In this document: one piece after another, positions 1 through 7,313 of the stretch
Layout: each line of letters begins with the position of its first letter
Position numbering within the stretch: position 1 is the first letter of the stretch
Assembly (NCBI GenBank): GCA_020829485.1
Contig: JAIVFU010000099.1
Location: forward strand, 1-23,248
Direction: 5' to 3'
Origin: Nostoc sp. CHAB 5834
GTDB taxonomy: Bacteria > Cyanobacteriota > Cyanobacteriia > Cyanobacteriales > Nostocaceae
Length of the DNA stretch: 23,248 nucleotides
Position numbers and translations under genes: made by a program
The notes under the pieces: generated by a model
The model's database searches: none
Told to the model about the DNA's origin: nothing
Seen by the model: only the letters and a program-made list of their open reading frames with translations

Positions 1-186
1 CCGGACATGCCGTTCCGGAATACGGTCTTCAATACCCCGGGGCATACCGTTATAACCCCTGCTCAAGATGGTATTCCCGTCGGGGTCTACGAAGGCAGCA
101 CCTACCTTTGTACTCATATCCTTTGAATGGATGTCAGCAAAGATTTGAGTGCCGCGGAGTACATTTGCAAATTTTTCTTTGTTCAT
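1..186 (-). CDS. dCMP deaminase family protein, N-terminal part (cut by window edge)
   Basis: The first 62 codons are visible, read leftward from an ATG at 186 and running off base 1. The protein begins MNKEKFANVLRGTQIFADIH and continues with SKD-STKVGA-FVDPDGN-ILSRGYNGMPRG, the N-terminal signature of zinc-dependent deoxycytidylate deaminases (ComEB/dCMP deaminase family). In that family the enzyme turns dCMP into dUMP, feeding dTTP synthesis. The catalytic HAE and PCxxC zinc motifs would lie beyond the window edge, so activity cannot be judged. A good ribosome site (AAAGGAA at about 192-198 on the minus strand) sits 5-6 bases before the ATG. Mobile elements and phages often carry such genes to adjust nucleotide pools. 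A tRNA/cytosine deaminase of the same fold is less likely because of the SKD/STKVGA and YNGMPRG blocks. Confidence 0.85.
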   Translation of the reverse strand, partial: MNKEKFANVLRGTQIFADIHSKDMSTKVGAAFVDPDGNTILSRGYNGMPRGIEDRIPERHVR

Positions 187-257
187 AGAAATTCCTTTAA
201 GTAAGTGTAGCTAAAGGAGCTGGCATTTGTGTTTAAAGCCAAGGTGCTAAACTATGC

Positions 258-1019
258 ATGTTCTTACCTCCTGAAAACCTAGCTGCGAGACTTGATAGCC
301 GCGTCTTTGAATACTCGGCAGCACGAGGCTTGCCACACGTAACCAATGCCGCCCCCGGCTCTAAACCTGCGCTTTCGAAGCGGGATTTTCTTAAAATTGC
401 AGGGGCGATGCTTGCATCTACCGCACTGCCCTCATACGCAGCGCCCCCAGGACCCATGACCTTTAATGCGGAGCCAGAGTCCTCTGGGGAGATGCCCACT
501 AGCAGCCCCAACCAAGTGCAGGTTCAAAATCTCCGACTGGGGGAGATTCCGGCAGATTTCTGGTCACGGCCGCGAGAACTGCGTCTCAAGCGCCACCGCA
601 TGCGGGATGAAATCTCTGTCGTCTACTGGAAAGACGGGAGTCTGGTGGCTGAGGGCTACTGGCAGGCTTGCGCATTGCTGAGGGATACCAAGGCTAATGT
701 GATGACATCCATGGACCCTACTGTGCTGGATATTCTGAGGGGTATCTCAGGCTTCTATGAGGCCTGGCGCTGGCCACACGCTCCTGTGATTACATCGGGA
801 TTCAGAACACTTCGCACGAACAATGGGCTCGGGAGTGAAGGCGCTGCCAAGAACTCAATGCACTTATACGGGAAGGCGGTCGACGTGTTTATCCCTGGCG
901 TACCCGCACGGGATGTATCTGCGCTTGGTTATCAACTTAAGCAAGGCGGGGTGGGCTTTTACCCCTCCAAAGGGTTTACGCACTTGGACACGGGAAAGCT
1001 GCGCCTGTGGCGGGGCTAA
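258..1019 (+). CDS. DUF882/M15-type murein peptidase-like protein with Tat-like signal
   Basis: 253 aa. Residues 40-46 read SKRDFLK, followed by a short hydrophobic stretch and an Ala cleavage site near SYA (61). This is a Tat-type signal with KR in place of RR. The N-region before it is long (39 aa), so the true start may lie downstream. The C-terminal domain has the DUF882 (YcbK/MepK, peptidase M15 clan) pattern: SGFRTLRTNN at 180-189, SMHLYGKAVDVF (H202, D209) and GFTHLDTG (H242), which are the expected zinc ligands. The known E. coli relative MepK cuts peptidoglycan cross-links in the periplasm. Here it could open the wall for an envelope apparatus, together with the transglycosylase at 18206. 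A GC-rich hairpin follows the stop codon. Confidence 0.85.
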   Translation: MFLPPENLAARLDSRVFEYSAARGLPHVTNAAPGSKPALSKRDFLKIAGAMLASTALPSYAAPPGPMTFNAEPESSGEMPTSSPNQVQVQNLRLGEIPADFWSRPRELRLKRHRMRDEISVVYWKDGSLVAEGYWQACALLRDTKANVMTSMDPTVLDILRGISGFYEAWRWPHAPVITSGFRTLRTNNGLGSEGAAKNSMHLYGKAVDVFIPGVPARDVSALGYQLKQGGVGFYPSKGFTHLDTGKLRLWRG

Positions 1020-1332
1020 GGGCCTTTCGGCGGGACCGGGATACCCCGCCGTGCCCCTTTTGGTAGAGCTGTGCAAGTCGTGTTAGTCGTTCATCCGTGA
1101 GCTTGTCCAGCGTTTCAGCGCAGTCCTCTGTGACTTTGAAACAAACCCAGGCTGCAGTCTTTGCGCAGAACTCTGCGGTAAGTCGGGCGTCAGCAATGCG
1201 CTTGTCGACTGAAAATTCTCGGACCCGCCCATCCTCTTGAACTTTGAAGTAAATTCGGTCGCCTTGTGAGTCAATAAGGATATCGAAATCGGGTGCGAAT
1301 TTTTTTAGACGGGCAATTAGCGAGAGCTGCAT
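976..1332 (-). CDS. Hypothetical 118-aa protein, convergent with the DUF882 gene
   Basis: Not recognised. The protein begins MQLSLIARLKKFAPDFDILI and has mixed alpha/beta-looking sequence with balanced charges up to about residue 95. The last 25 residues (SRSRRKALSPATGAAFPCPSA) look like read-through into the antisense of the DUF882 gene, which it overlaps by 44 bases, and through its terminator. A promoter-like CTATAC lies about 38 bases upstream of the ATG (1370-1375). The ribosome site is weak (GGAA). The N-terminal composition looks coding, but the overlap and odd tail lower confidence. An earlier natural stop may have been lost, or translation may end in this way. Confidence 0.5.
   Translation of the reverse strand: MQLSLIARLKKFAPDFDILIDSQGDRIYFKVQEDGRVREFSVDKRIADARLTAEFCAKTAAWVCFKVTEDCAETLDKLTDERLTRLAQLYQKGHGGVSRSRRKALSPATGAAFPCPSA
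1028..1060 (+). terminator. Rho-independent terminator after the DUF882 gene
   Basis: CGGCGGG (1028-1034) pairs with CCCGCCG (1045-1051), and outer bases AAGGGC/GCCCCTT can extend the stem with a bulge. A TTTT run follows at 1057-1060. It starts 8 bases after the stop codon at 1019. It lies inside the 3' end of the convergent minus-strand gene. Confidence 0.6.
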
Positions 1333-1369
1333 TGTGATTCATTCCGACATTTTAGATATAGAGTGAAAG

Positions 1370-1392
1370 GTATAGAATATGAATCATCTAAA
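1370..1392 (-). promoter_or_regulatory. TTTAG-N12-CTATAC promoter-like element
   Basis: On the minus strand TTTAG (1392-1388) is followed after 12 bases by CTATAC (1375-1370). Transcription would begin about 30 bases before the ATG at 1332. The same two boxes recur upstream of three other genes in this window. TATACC resembles a sigma70 -10 box, but the spacing of TTTAG is too short for a normal -35. Confidence 0.35.
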
Positions 1393-1413
1393 AAATAGAG
1401 GGTAATCCCCTAT

Positions 1414-1965
1414 CTAAAATAATCCTGGACTTCTCCAAATGCTCGAAATAGCGCAATAAGCAAAAATCACAACAAATACATAGAAAATAATTGATTTTGC
1501 ACCAATTTTGCAGTCTGTAACCGACGGAATTGAAGAGTACAGCACGGAGGCAACTGTAAAACCGGCGACTATCCACATCAAAATATTTTCAGCAGCGTAG
1601 GCCGGTAGCATCCAGGCGTGTAGTAGCCAGTATCCCAGGGGTACCATTAGCAAGGGGGCTAAGGCGACAGGCGCAGAGTTAAGGATGTGCAAGTTCGTGA
1701 ATGAAACGGAGCCCAGTACCCAGCCTCCATCTGTTCTGGAGGGCAGTATCGACATCGAAATCGGTTTAGCTCTCACCAATAATCCGACAGCCCCATGGAG
1801 TATTTCGTGAATAAAGGTTCCGCCTAAGCTTACAAATGCCAGGAGCAGCGGAAATCTTCTAAAAAACCGCAACACCAATGCCCAACCAAAAATGAGCGCT
1901 AGGCTGGGTAGCCCTATGGCCATGAGCTCATTTACGAGGAAGTCGAGGAGGGAAGGATTGGGCAT
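1414..1965 (-). CDS. Membrane protein with HExxH motif (M50-like, site-2-protease-like)
   Basis: 183 aa with four or five hydrophobic segments. Within or next to the second one sits GGTFIHEILHGAVGLL, an HExxH zinc-protease motif at about residues 53-57, as in intramembrane M50 proteases and the related DUF3267-type membrane proteins. A polar SVTDCK near residue 149 falls where such proteins often place the third zinc ligand (Asp), but I cannot prove this. No PDZ or CBS domain is present and the protein is short. Its likely job, by inference, is cleavage within or near the inner membrane; the substrate is unknown. It is divergent from the Rad52-like gene at 2088, with a 122-base shared upstream region. 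Confidence 0.7.
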   Translation of the reverse strand: MPNPSLLDFLVNELMAIGLPSLALIFGWALVLRFFRRFPLLLAFVSLGGTFIHEILHGAVGLLVRAKPISMSILPSRTDGGWVLGSVSFTNLHILNSAPVALAPLLMVPLGYWLLHAWMLPAYAAENILMWIVAGFTVASVLYSSIPSVTDCKIGAKSIIFYVFVVIFAYCAISSIWRSPGLF

Positions 1966-2087
1966 GAACGGACAGGCTTTATTGGAGAAGTAATTTTCTT
2001 TCGGACTCAGGGCTAAAAGCGCTTGCTGTACAGGTTGTTCCTATATGTAGAGATGGTGATTGTCACCCTCTAGGACATTGAATAATC

Positions 2088-3302
2088 ATGACACAAGTAA
2101 CCAACGAAACACTCAAAGCACTTCTGACTCCATTTCCAGAATCCGACATTTCATGGCGGGTCGGCAAAACGTTCAGCGATGGCGACAAAGGGCAAGCCCT
2201 GCCGTACATCAGTGCACGTGCTGTGCAAACCAGGCTGGACGAAGTTGTTGGCCCCGGAAACTGGCGCAACAGCTTTGTCGAGATTTTCAACAACGGCAAA
2301 TTTGCCGCGGTACGCTGCGGCATTGCCATCAAGGTTGACGGCGAATGGGTCGAGAAATTCGACACCGCGCCTTATGACGAAATTGGGGCGCTGAAAGATG
2401 AAGTCTCGCGCTCAATGGCCTTCAAGGGTGTTTACTCGGACGCAGAGAAGCGAAGCGCTGTCCAATGGGGCATCGGTCGGTATCTGTACGCCTTCCAGGC
2501 GCCCTGGGTTGCGCTCGATGACAAGCAGGCGCTGGTCACCGTGCCTCGACTGCCTTCGGCTTTTCTACCAGAAGTGGAAGCGGTTGTTCGACGTGAGGAA
2601 GAAGAACGCGAACGCGCGGCTGTCGAAAAATCGAACGCTGATGCTACAGCTGAAAAGGCTCGTAAGAGCCGCGAGGCTGCTGAAGCGGTTTTGAAAGGTA
2701 CCAACGCATCGAAAGCGACCCCCAGTGACGTGCAAGCGCAGGCTAGCCAAGACGCAGCTCCCAGCGATGGGTCCGAGAAGACGGTGAACGACTTCAAGGA
2801 ACCCGTTGTTGAGCAAAACACAAAGGAAACCGCACCTGAAAAGGGACCGGTGCCCTCTAAGTCGTTGGCGGAATCAAGCTCGCAAGAGACACCTCCACAG
2901 GACACCTCTCGCGCTGACCGCGAAAGTGAAATCGTTGACCGGATGTTGGGAAGCAAGCCATCCGCTTCGTCGGCTCCCGCGCCTTCGCCTTCGCCTTCGC
3001 CAGCGCCAGCGCCAGCGCCAGCAGCGGCAAACGCCCAAAGTTCTCAGAGCAACGGCGAATTTAAGCCCGCCGGTAATGACGTTTTGGCATCTACTGATGA
3101 GGTACCCGAGGGTTTCCCCCCGGGCCTCTACAAGTCAGAGCTGGCGTTGATTTTGGACATCGTGAGCCGGTTCCCCAAGAACCACCCTGCTCAACTGCGG
3201 GCATACATCAACTCGAAGGGTAAGACCAAGCTGTCTTCGGCAGCTGTCGTCTTCCTGAATGAGAAGCTGGATGCGTACGTAGCTCAGGCACAGCCAGCCT
3301 AA
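2088..3302 (+). CDS. Rad52/22-family single-strand annealing protein
   Basis: 404 aa. Residues 1 to about 165 match the Rad52/22 (PF04098-type) annealing domain. Visible blocks are GQALPYISARAVQTRLDEVVGPGNW (broken here as GQALPYIS, ARAVQTRLDEV, GPGNW), the FDTAPYDEIGALKDEVSRSMAFKG region, AVQWGIGRYLY and an aromatic APWV. Family members bind ssDNA as rings and anneal complementary strands for recombination. Residues 185-330 are a charged, then Pro/Ala/Ser-rich linker encoded partly by a hexanucleotide repeat. The last 65 residues (PEGFPPGLYKSELALIL onward) form a second small helical domain, possibly for partner binding. A Rho-independent terminator follows immediately. The SSB at 4334 is a likely functional partner. 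The domain call is strong; the host-interaction role is inference. Confidence 0.88.
   Translation: MTQVTNETLKALLTPFPESDISWRVGKTFSDGDKGQALPYISARAVQTRLDEVVGPGNWRNSFVEIFNNGKFAAVRCGIAIKVDGEWVEKFDTAPYDEIGALKDEVSRSMAFKGVYSDAEKRSAVQWGIGRYLYAFQAPWVALDDKQALVTVPRLPSAFLPEVEAVVRREEEERERAAVEKSNADATAEKARKSREAAEAVLKGTNASKATPSDVQAQASQDAAPSDGSEKTVNDFKEPVVEQNTKETAPEKGPVPSKSLAESSSQETPPQDTSRADRESEIVDRMLGSKPSASSAPAPSPSPSPAPAPAPAAANAQSSQSNGEFKPAGNDVLASTDEVPEGFPPGLYKSELALILDIVSRFPKNHPAQLRAYINSKGKTKLSSAAVVFLNEKLDAYVAQAQPA
2981..3022 (+). repeat. In-frame hexanucleotide tandem repeat (GCCTTC x3, GCCAGC x4)
   Basis: Seven consecutive 6-bp units inside the Rad52-like gene encode Pro-Ser x3 then Pro-Ala x4 in the flexible linker. 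Because units are multiples of 3, slippage would change linker length without breaking the frame. Confidence 0.85.
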
Positions 3303-3305
3303 TTT

Positions 3306-3342
3306 AAACCGCGTTGCTCTATACAGGGTAACGCGGTTTTTT
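3306..3342 (+). terminator. Rho-independent terminator after the Rad52-like gene
   Basis: AAACCGCGTT (3306-3315) pairs with AACGCGGTTT (3330-3339), followed by T residues to 3342. The stem continues with CTC/GGG and wobble pairs, leaving the apical loop TATACA. The 13-mer CTCTATACAGGGT at 3317-3329 is identical to that at the top of the hairpin at 18866. Confidence 0.85.
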
Positions 3343-3363
3343 CTCACAACTTTCCAAATTCAA

Positions 3364-4173
3364 ATGAAACGCAATATCCTCGCAATCAGTGTCGCTCTTC
3401 TCGCCGCCTCTTCCTTTGCTCATGCGGCCAACAAAACTTCCGAGTTGAAGCCTCCTGCACCTGTCCAAATGGCGGTCACTGGCGGCATGACCCTTGAAAC
3501 TTCATTTCCAGCGGCAGGCGGTATGACGGGTTGGGTGCTCTCACAAGGCGTGGGCAACAACATGATTGTCTACACCCCACCTGGGGGGGAAGTCATCATC
3601 TCGGGCAACATGCTCGATACAGCGGGCAAGAACCTCACGAAGGAATACTTGGAAAAATATGCACCGAAGCCCGACTACACCAAGTTCTGGGGTGAGCTTG
3701 AAAAGGCAACTTGGGTAGTCGAAGGACCCAAGGACGCAAAGAACTACATCTATGTGTTCAAGGACGCCAACTGTGGATTCTGCCACTACGCTTGGAAGGC
3801 CCTGCAACCCTACGTAGCTGCGGGTCTGCAAGTGCGATGGGTGCCTGTGGCCTTCCTGTCTGCTGACTCCTACGAGAAGGCCGGGCAGATTATGAATGCG
3901 AAGAATTCATCGGAAGCCGTTTCAGAGATGCACAAGAACTTTGGCAAGAAAGGTGCTCCGCTTCCCGCTCTCAGCAAAGAGCAGCGCGCCAAGATTGACG
4001 CAAACAACGTTCTCATGAACAAGTGGGGCTTCCAGGGTACTCCCGCCACTGTCTACAAGTCGGCCGGCAGCGTGAAGACGGTGAGCGGAATGTTCGGCAT
4101 GTCATTGCTACCCGAAATCACCGGCCTGCCTGAGCAGCCTCAAACCGACCCCGGCCTGGCTCGCTTCAAGTAA
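3364..4173 (+). CDS. DsbC/DsbG-like periplasmic thiol:disulfide interchange protein
   Basis: 269 aa with a clear Sec signal (MKRNILAISVALLAASSFAHA, cut after about residue 21). The thioredoxin-fold part carries FKDANCGFCHYAW (C137-G-F-C140) and the cis-proline loop GFQGTPATVY near residues 222-231. Upstream of it is the N-terminal region that in DsbC/DsbG forms the dimerisation domain. The GF-x-GTPA block fits DsbG/DsbC better than DsbA. Role: isomerisation or protection of cysteines in exported proteins; conjugative elements often carry one to fold their own secreted components. It starts just after a terminator and has no obvious ribosome site (TCCAAATTCAA before the ATG). A strong terminator follows the stop. 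Confidence 0.88.
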   Translation: MKRNILAISVALLAASSFAHAANKTSELKPPAPVQMAVTGGMTLETSFPAAGGMTGWVLSQGVGNNMIVYTPPGGEVIISGNMLDTAGKNLTKEYLEKYAPKPDYTKFWGELEKATWVVEGPKDAKNYIYVFKDANCGFCHYAWKALQPYVAAGLQVRWVPVAFLSADSYEKAGQIMNAKNSSEAVSEMHKNFGKKGAPLPALSKEQRAKIDANNVLMNKWGFQGTPATVYKSAGSVKTVSGMFGMSLLPEITGLPEQPQTDPGLARFK

Positions 4174-4187
4174 GCCCTCGGCGCCCT

Positions 4188-4225
4188 AAAAACCCTCTAG
4201 GCACAACGCCTGAGAGGGTTTTTCC
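4188..4225 (+). terminator. Rho-independent terminator after the DsbC/G-like gene
   Basis: AACCCTCTAGGC (4191-4202), loop ACAAC, then GCCTGAGAGGGTT (4208-4220) with one bulged base, flanked by an A run before and a T run after. Confidence 0.9.
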
Positions 4226-4239
4226 CTTTGGGCACCGCA

Positions 4240-4263
4240 TTTAGCCCAGAAAGTTAGCTATAC
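4240..4263 (+). promoter_or_regulatory. TTTAG-N13-CTATAC promoter-like element before ssb
   Basis: TTTAG (4240-4244), 13 bases, then CTATAC (4258-4263), followed by GTTTTG. The following gene starts at 4334, which implies a leader of about 65 bases. The surrounding TTAGCTATACGTTT is also close to TTAGCTAGACGTTT at 18172-18185, upstream of the transglycosylase gene. Confidence 0.4.
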
Positions 4264-4333
4264 GTTTTGTAATTCAAATTGAGTCATGTGCGAAAGGGGC
4301 TTAGGACTTCTGTCTTGAGCATATGGGTGAGCT

Positions 4334-4675
4334 ATGTCCTATGAAAGAGTCGTAGTTATTGGGCATATTGGCTCTGCCAAAGTGGAAATGTCCAAGTGCC
4401 AAAATCCCTACTTCAAAATGTCTGTCGCCGCCACCAGAGGAATGGGCGAGGACAAGAAGACGATTTGGTACAGTGTTTTGATGTTCGGTCCGCTCGTCAA
4501 AGACGCAGCCAAGCTAGAACAACTTTTTAGGAAAGGAAGACAAGTTATTGTTGAGGGCCGCCCTCAGTTTGAGGCATATCTTCGCAATGACGGAAAGCCA
4601 GAAATGGACAATACGATATACGCCATCACTATGCCGACCTTGCTGGACAACCCCAACAAGAACAGTAACGGATAA
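4334..4675 (+). CDS. ssb: Single-stranded DNA-binding protein (short, no acidic tip)
   Basis: 113 aa forming essentially one OB fold. Characteristic blocks are VVVIGHIGSAKVE at the N-terminus, KTIWYSVLMFG (the aromatic strand that in SSB reads EWHRVVLFG) and KGRQVIVEGRPQFEAY (compare KGSQVYVEGRLQ). The protein ends at TLLDNPNKNSNG. The Gly/Pro-rich linker and the acidic DDDIPF tip that host SSB uses to recruit partners are both missing. It probably coats ssDNA during replication or transfer of the element and may work with the Rad52-like annealer at 2088. A GGTGAG ribosome site precedes the ATG. The leader is about 70 bases long and could hold control signals. Confidence 0.85.
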   Translation: MSYERVVVIGHIGSAKVEMSKCQNPYFKMSVAATRGMGEDKKTIWYSVLMFGPLVKDAAKLEQLFRKGRQVIVEGRPQFEAYLRNDGKPEMDNTIYAITMPTLLDNPNKNSNG

Positions 4676-4709
4676 GCTCCAGTAACTGCTGTCAGCGTAG
4701 CTTTCATTC

Positions 4710-4741
4710 AAAGACCGGTACTCTGTATCGGTCTTCTTTCA
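4710..4741 (+). terminator. Probable terminator after ssb
   Basis: AAAGACCG (4710-4717) pairs with CGGTCTTC (4729-4736), with loop GTACTCTGTAT. The following tract TCTTTCATTT is only moderately T-rich. Confidence 0.6.
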
Positions 4742-4780
4742 TTTGGGCATCCTCGTTGTGACTGACCAACGTATGAAATG

Positions 4781-4792
4781 CCTTGCTATACG
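4781..4792 (+). promoter_or_regulatory. Extended -10-like box upstream of the 131-aa gene
   Basis: CCTTGCTATACG contains TGC directly before TATACG, an extended -10 arrangement, 31 bases before the ATG at 4823. No convincing -35 is present. Confidence 0.35.
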
Positions 4793-4822
4793 GGTTTTCC
4801 TAGTAACTAACACGATAACTTA

Positions 4823-5218
4823 ATGAAAACGAAACCTTGGAATGGCCCAATCGCCTTAACTGACGTCAACACAATTCCTCCCTTGGGTGTTAACGAGACG
4901 ATTGTTGTTTCGACACGGTCTGGTAGTAGCGAGATGAGCGTAATCGGAGCGCTTTACCTGACCGAAGTGTTCTCGCGAAACGGTGAGCCGGTCACTATGA
5001 CTCGAAAGCTCAATGACGATGAAATTTATTCGTCAACGGGAAAAGAGGCTGTGGCGAGCGAGGAGTTCGAAGTTGCCGTGAAGAACCTTATGGGGTTTCT
5101 TACCGAAGAGCGAAAATTCGGGTACCAACTTGCTGTACGGGAATTTGCCGAAGACGTTCGAAAGGCCAAGGTGGCCATGGGAATCGAAGAACCAGGCACT
5201 TATTCGTCGGCAGGTTAA
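4823..5218 (+). CDS. Hypothetical 131-aa protein
   Basis: Not recognised. The protein starts MKTKPWNGPIALTDVNTIPP. It has no signal peptide or membrane segment. The first half looks beta-rich; the second half (about residues 75-120) is a charged amphipathic helix region with FEVAVKNLMGFLTEERKFGYQ followed by more helix. It ends four bases into the stop of the convergent gene at 5215; the two TAA stops share TTAA. Codon use looks like that of its neighbours and a promoter-like box sits in the right place, so I consider it real. Confidence 0.65.
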   Translation: MKTKPWNGPIALTDVNTIPPLGVNETIVVSTRSGSSEMSVIGALYLTEVFSRNGEPVTMTRKLNDDEIYSSTGKEAVASEEFEVAVKNLMGFLTEERKFGYQLAVREFAEDVRKAKVAMGIEEPGTYSSAG

Positions 5219-5931
5219 CTCCCCGTAAACGCGTGTCTACGAACCTTTCCTTCGGCAGTCAAGAGGGGAAGGGTTGGTACCGCTCCCAGGGGAACCGCCT
5301 CCATACTCAAGTTCAGGGTGCAGTGAGGCGCTGATACTCCCTCATCCAGGTTTTCTGAGCACCAAGAGGACGACAATACCGTGAGGGTCAAAGGGGTACC
5401 CAGTTCGTCCTTAAAAGAAATGTCTTGGGCAAGCACTGTGACCGCGTCGTTGAGGTCTCCTGTGCCGGACAGCGGCGTCCAAACGCCCTCCCGGTTGACC
5501 ACCTCAGCGGGTAGTCCGTCAACGGCCGCTCTTATGCAAGCGACGACCTTTTTAGAGTTGTCTGAATCGTCTACTTTGAACGTCCACTCTTGACGTCCTT
5601 TAAAAATCTCTTCAGAAGGGCATGCACCTTCGTTCACTTCGACGGTCGTTTGCAACTCATCAACTTCTAGTCCTATGCGAATTGACACCAAATATCCCTT
5701 TGTCGCGGGCAGCTCCAATTCGTCATCGAGGAACTCGGGGACTGGGACATCCCCTGTATGCTCAAGCACTGTTGGTTTCGAGGAAGGTTCTTTGAAAGTA
5801 ATGTTGTTGCCATGAGTCAGGGCATCAAATGTCTCAGCCACGCCGGAGCCGCTAAACGCAACAAAGCTAGCGTATAAAAGGATTGGCACAGCTACAGCCG
5901 CCCCTAAATATTTGAGAACGATGGATTTCAT
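5215..5931 (-). CDS. Membrane-anchored periplasmic hypothetical protein
   Basis: 238 aa. The N-terminus MKSIVLKYLGAAVAVPILLY plus ASFVAFSG is a signal anchor or an uncleaved signal peptide, followed by a soluble, acidic, beta-looking domain. Four cysteines in the soluble part (GACPSE, VVACIR, SSWCSE, PHCTLN) are evenly placed as if for two disulfides, which would suit the DsbC/G-like enzyme encoded at 3364. No known family is recognised. It is divergent from the helicase gene at 5959 with only 27 bases between starts, so their promoters must overlap neighbouring coding DNA or be very compact. It converges on the 131-aa gene with a TTAA stop overlap. Confidence 0.68.
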   Translation of the reverse strand: MKSIVLKYLGAAVAVPILLYASFVAFSGSGVAETFDALTHGNNITFKEPSSKPTVLEHTGDVPVPEFLDDELELPATKGYLVSIRIGLEVDELQTTVEVNEGACPSEEIFKGRQEWTFKVDDSDNSKKVVACIRAAVDGLPAEVVNREGVWTPLSGTGDLNDAVTVLAQDISFKDELGTPLTLTVLSSSWCSENLDEGVSAPHCTLNLSMEAVPLGAVPTLPLLTAEGKVRRHAFTGS

Positions 5932-5958
5932 TCATTCGTCTAGTGTAAAATTTTATTC

Positions 5959-7260
5959 ATGGTCTACCAGAATCTATTTGCTGAGCTTGAGAGCTCAAAA
6001 CGTTCCGCATCGGGTTTTGAATATGTAGGCCCTGGTCTGTCTAAAGAACAGCAGTCAGCACTTTCCGCCCCTCTTCACGAAAACGCTATCGTTTGCGCAG
6101 GCGCAGGGGCTGGCAAAACAAAGCTCTTGGTAGAGCGAGTAACACGGCTTATCAAGTCAGGGGCCAACCCCCGCCGTATCGCGGTTGTCACCTTTACCCG
6201 AAAGGCGGCGGACGAACTAACCGAGAGAATAGAACGTAAGCTCGGGAAATCAAAGGACCTCCCCTTTTGCGGTACGGTCCACTCTCTGGCGTACAAAGTC
6301 CTTTCGCGGCGCAAAATTCCGTTCCTATTGGCAACCGAGGAACAGGAGGCGGGGCTCGTCAAGGAGCTAAAGCCATTTCTGCCTGATGAATATGATGAGC
6401 TGACGACCAAAGAACTTGTGCTCGCGATTGGAAAGGCCAGGGAGCAGCAGGACAAGGCGTCAGTGCTTGGCTATGTCGCCCTTGCGTACGAAGAGCTGTT
6501 GGCCAATTCAGGCCTTGAAGATTTTTCGTCCTTGCTCACGAAGGCCGCAGTTGTCAAAGCAGACCTCTATGACTACGTCCTGGTCGACGAGTCGCAGGAC
6601 CTAGGGCGAATTCAATTGAATTTCCTGAAGAGGGTGGGACCAAACGCCTTTTTCTGGTACATCGGGGACCCTGACCAGGCAATATACGGTTTTAGAGGTG
6701 CGAGCTCAACAATGATGCATGAGCTAAGGGACGAGTGTTCAGGCTTCTATCCCCTGACCCTCAACTTCCGTTGTGCGCAAACCGTACTTGGCCATGCGAA
6801 CAATGTTATTCGATTCAACCCCGACAGAATACCGCTGAACTGGACCCCTCATCGAACGGATGAAGGGGACGTCTCTGTCAAGATTTTTGAGACGGGGGAA
6901 GAGGAGCTGGAAGCAGCGATGCGATGGGCGGCAATATCGCCGTTATCAAGATGTATCTTGGCGCGTACGCAGTCGCTTATTTCTGTTCCTAAAATTGCTG
7001 GACTTATCGCCCATACGGTTCACGAATCCAAGGGGTTGGAGTGGCCAGAAGTTTGGTTGATTGGATGCGAGGCGTCTTTGTTTCCGCACCCCTTGGCACC
7101 AAAGGAGGAGGAACGCCGCTTATTTTATGTCGCCCTGACAAGGGCCAAGGATAACCTCATCATGAGCTATGCGGAGTCCCGCTCTACTCGCAAGGGAGCC
7201 GGTAAACGGCAACCTTCCGCTTTCTTATACGAGACCCAGGCGATTCAGGCTAAAACTTAG
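5959..7260 (+). CDS. Compact UvrD/Rep-type SF1A DNA helicase lacking the 2B subdomain
   Basis: 433 aa with the full SF1A motif set: Q motif LSKEQQSAL (27-35), Walker A AGAGAGKT (47-54), motif Ia VVTFTRKAADELTER (77-91), GTVHSL (105-110), motif II VDESQD (209-214), motif III GDPDQAIYGFRGA (236-248), motif IV LNFR (268-271), motif V VHESKGLEWPEVW (354-366) and motif VI VALTRAK (391-397). UvrD, Rep and PcrA are about 670-720 aa. The difference lies between ARTQSL (335-340) and VHESKGLEW, where about 150-180 residues of 2B subdomain are replaced by some 13 residues. It should therefore be a 3'-5' ssDNA translocase/helicase without the autoinhibitory 2B part. It leads a + strand run of genes, with 53 bases to the next start. 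Confidence 0.93.
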   Translation: MVYQNLFAELESSKRSASGFEYVGPGLSKEQQSALSAPLHENAIVCAGAGAGKTKLLVERVTRLIKSGANPRRIAVVTFTRKAADELTERIERKLGKSKDLPFCGTVHSLAYKVLSRRKIPFLLATEEQEAGLVKELKPFLPDEYDELTTKELVLAIGKAREQQDKASVLGYVALAYEELLANSGLEDFSSLLTKAAVVKADLYDYVLVDESQDLGRIQLNFLKRVGPNAFFWYIGDPDQAIYGFRGASSTMMHELRDECSGFYPLTLNFRCAQTVLGHANNVIRFNPDRIPLNWTPHRTDEGDVSVKIFETGEEELEAAMRWAAISPLSRCILARTQSLISVPKIAGLIAHTVHESKGLEWPEVWLIGCEASLFPHPLAPKEEERRLFYVALTRAKDNLIMSYAESRSTRKGAGKRQPSAFLYETQAIQAKT

Positions 7261-7313
7261 TCCTAGACAAGGCTAGTACCTCCATAGTTCGTTTCGCACA
7301 CCCTAGTCAACTT

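Noticed and set aside
2432..2956. 174-codon minus-strand frame inside the Rad52-like gene
   Set aside because: Antisense shadow, Ser/Ala-rich, no ribosome site, and the plus-strand domain match is strong.
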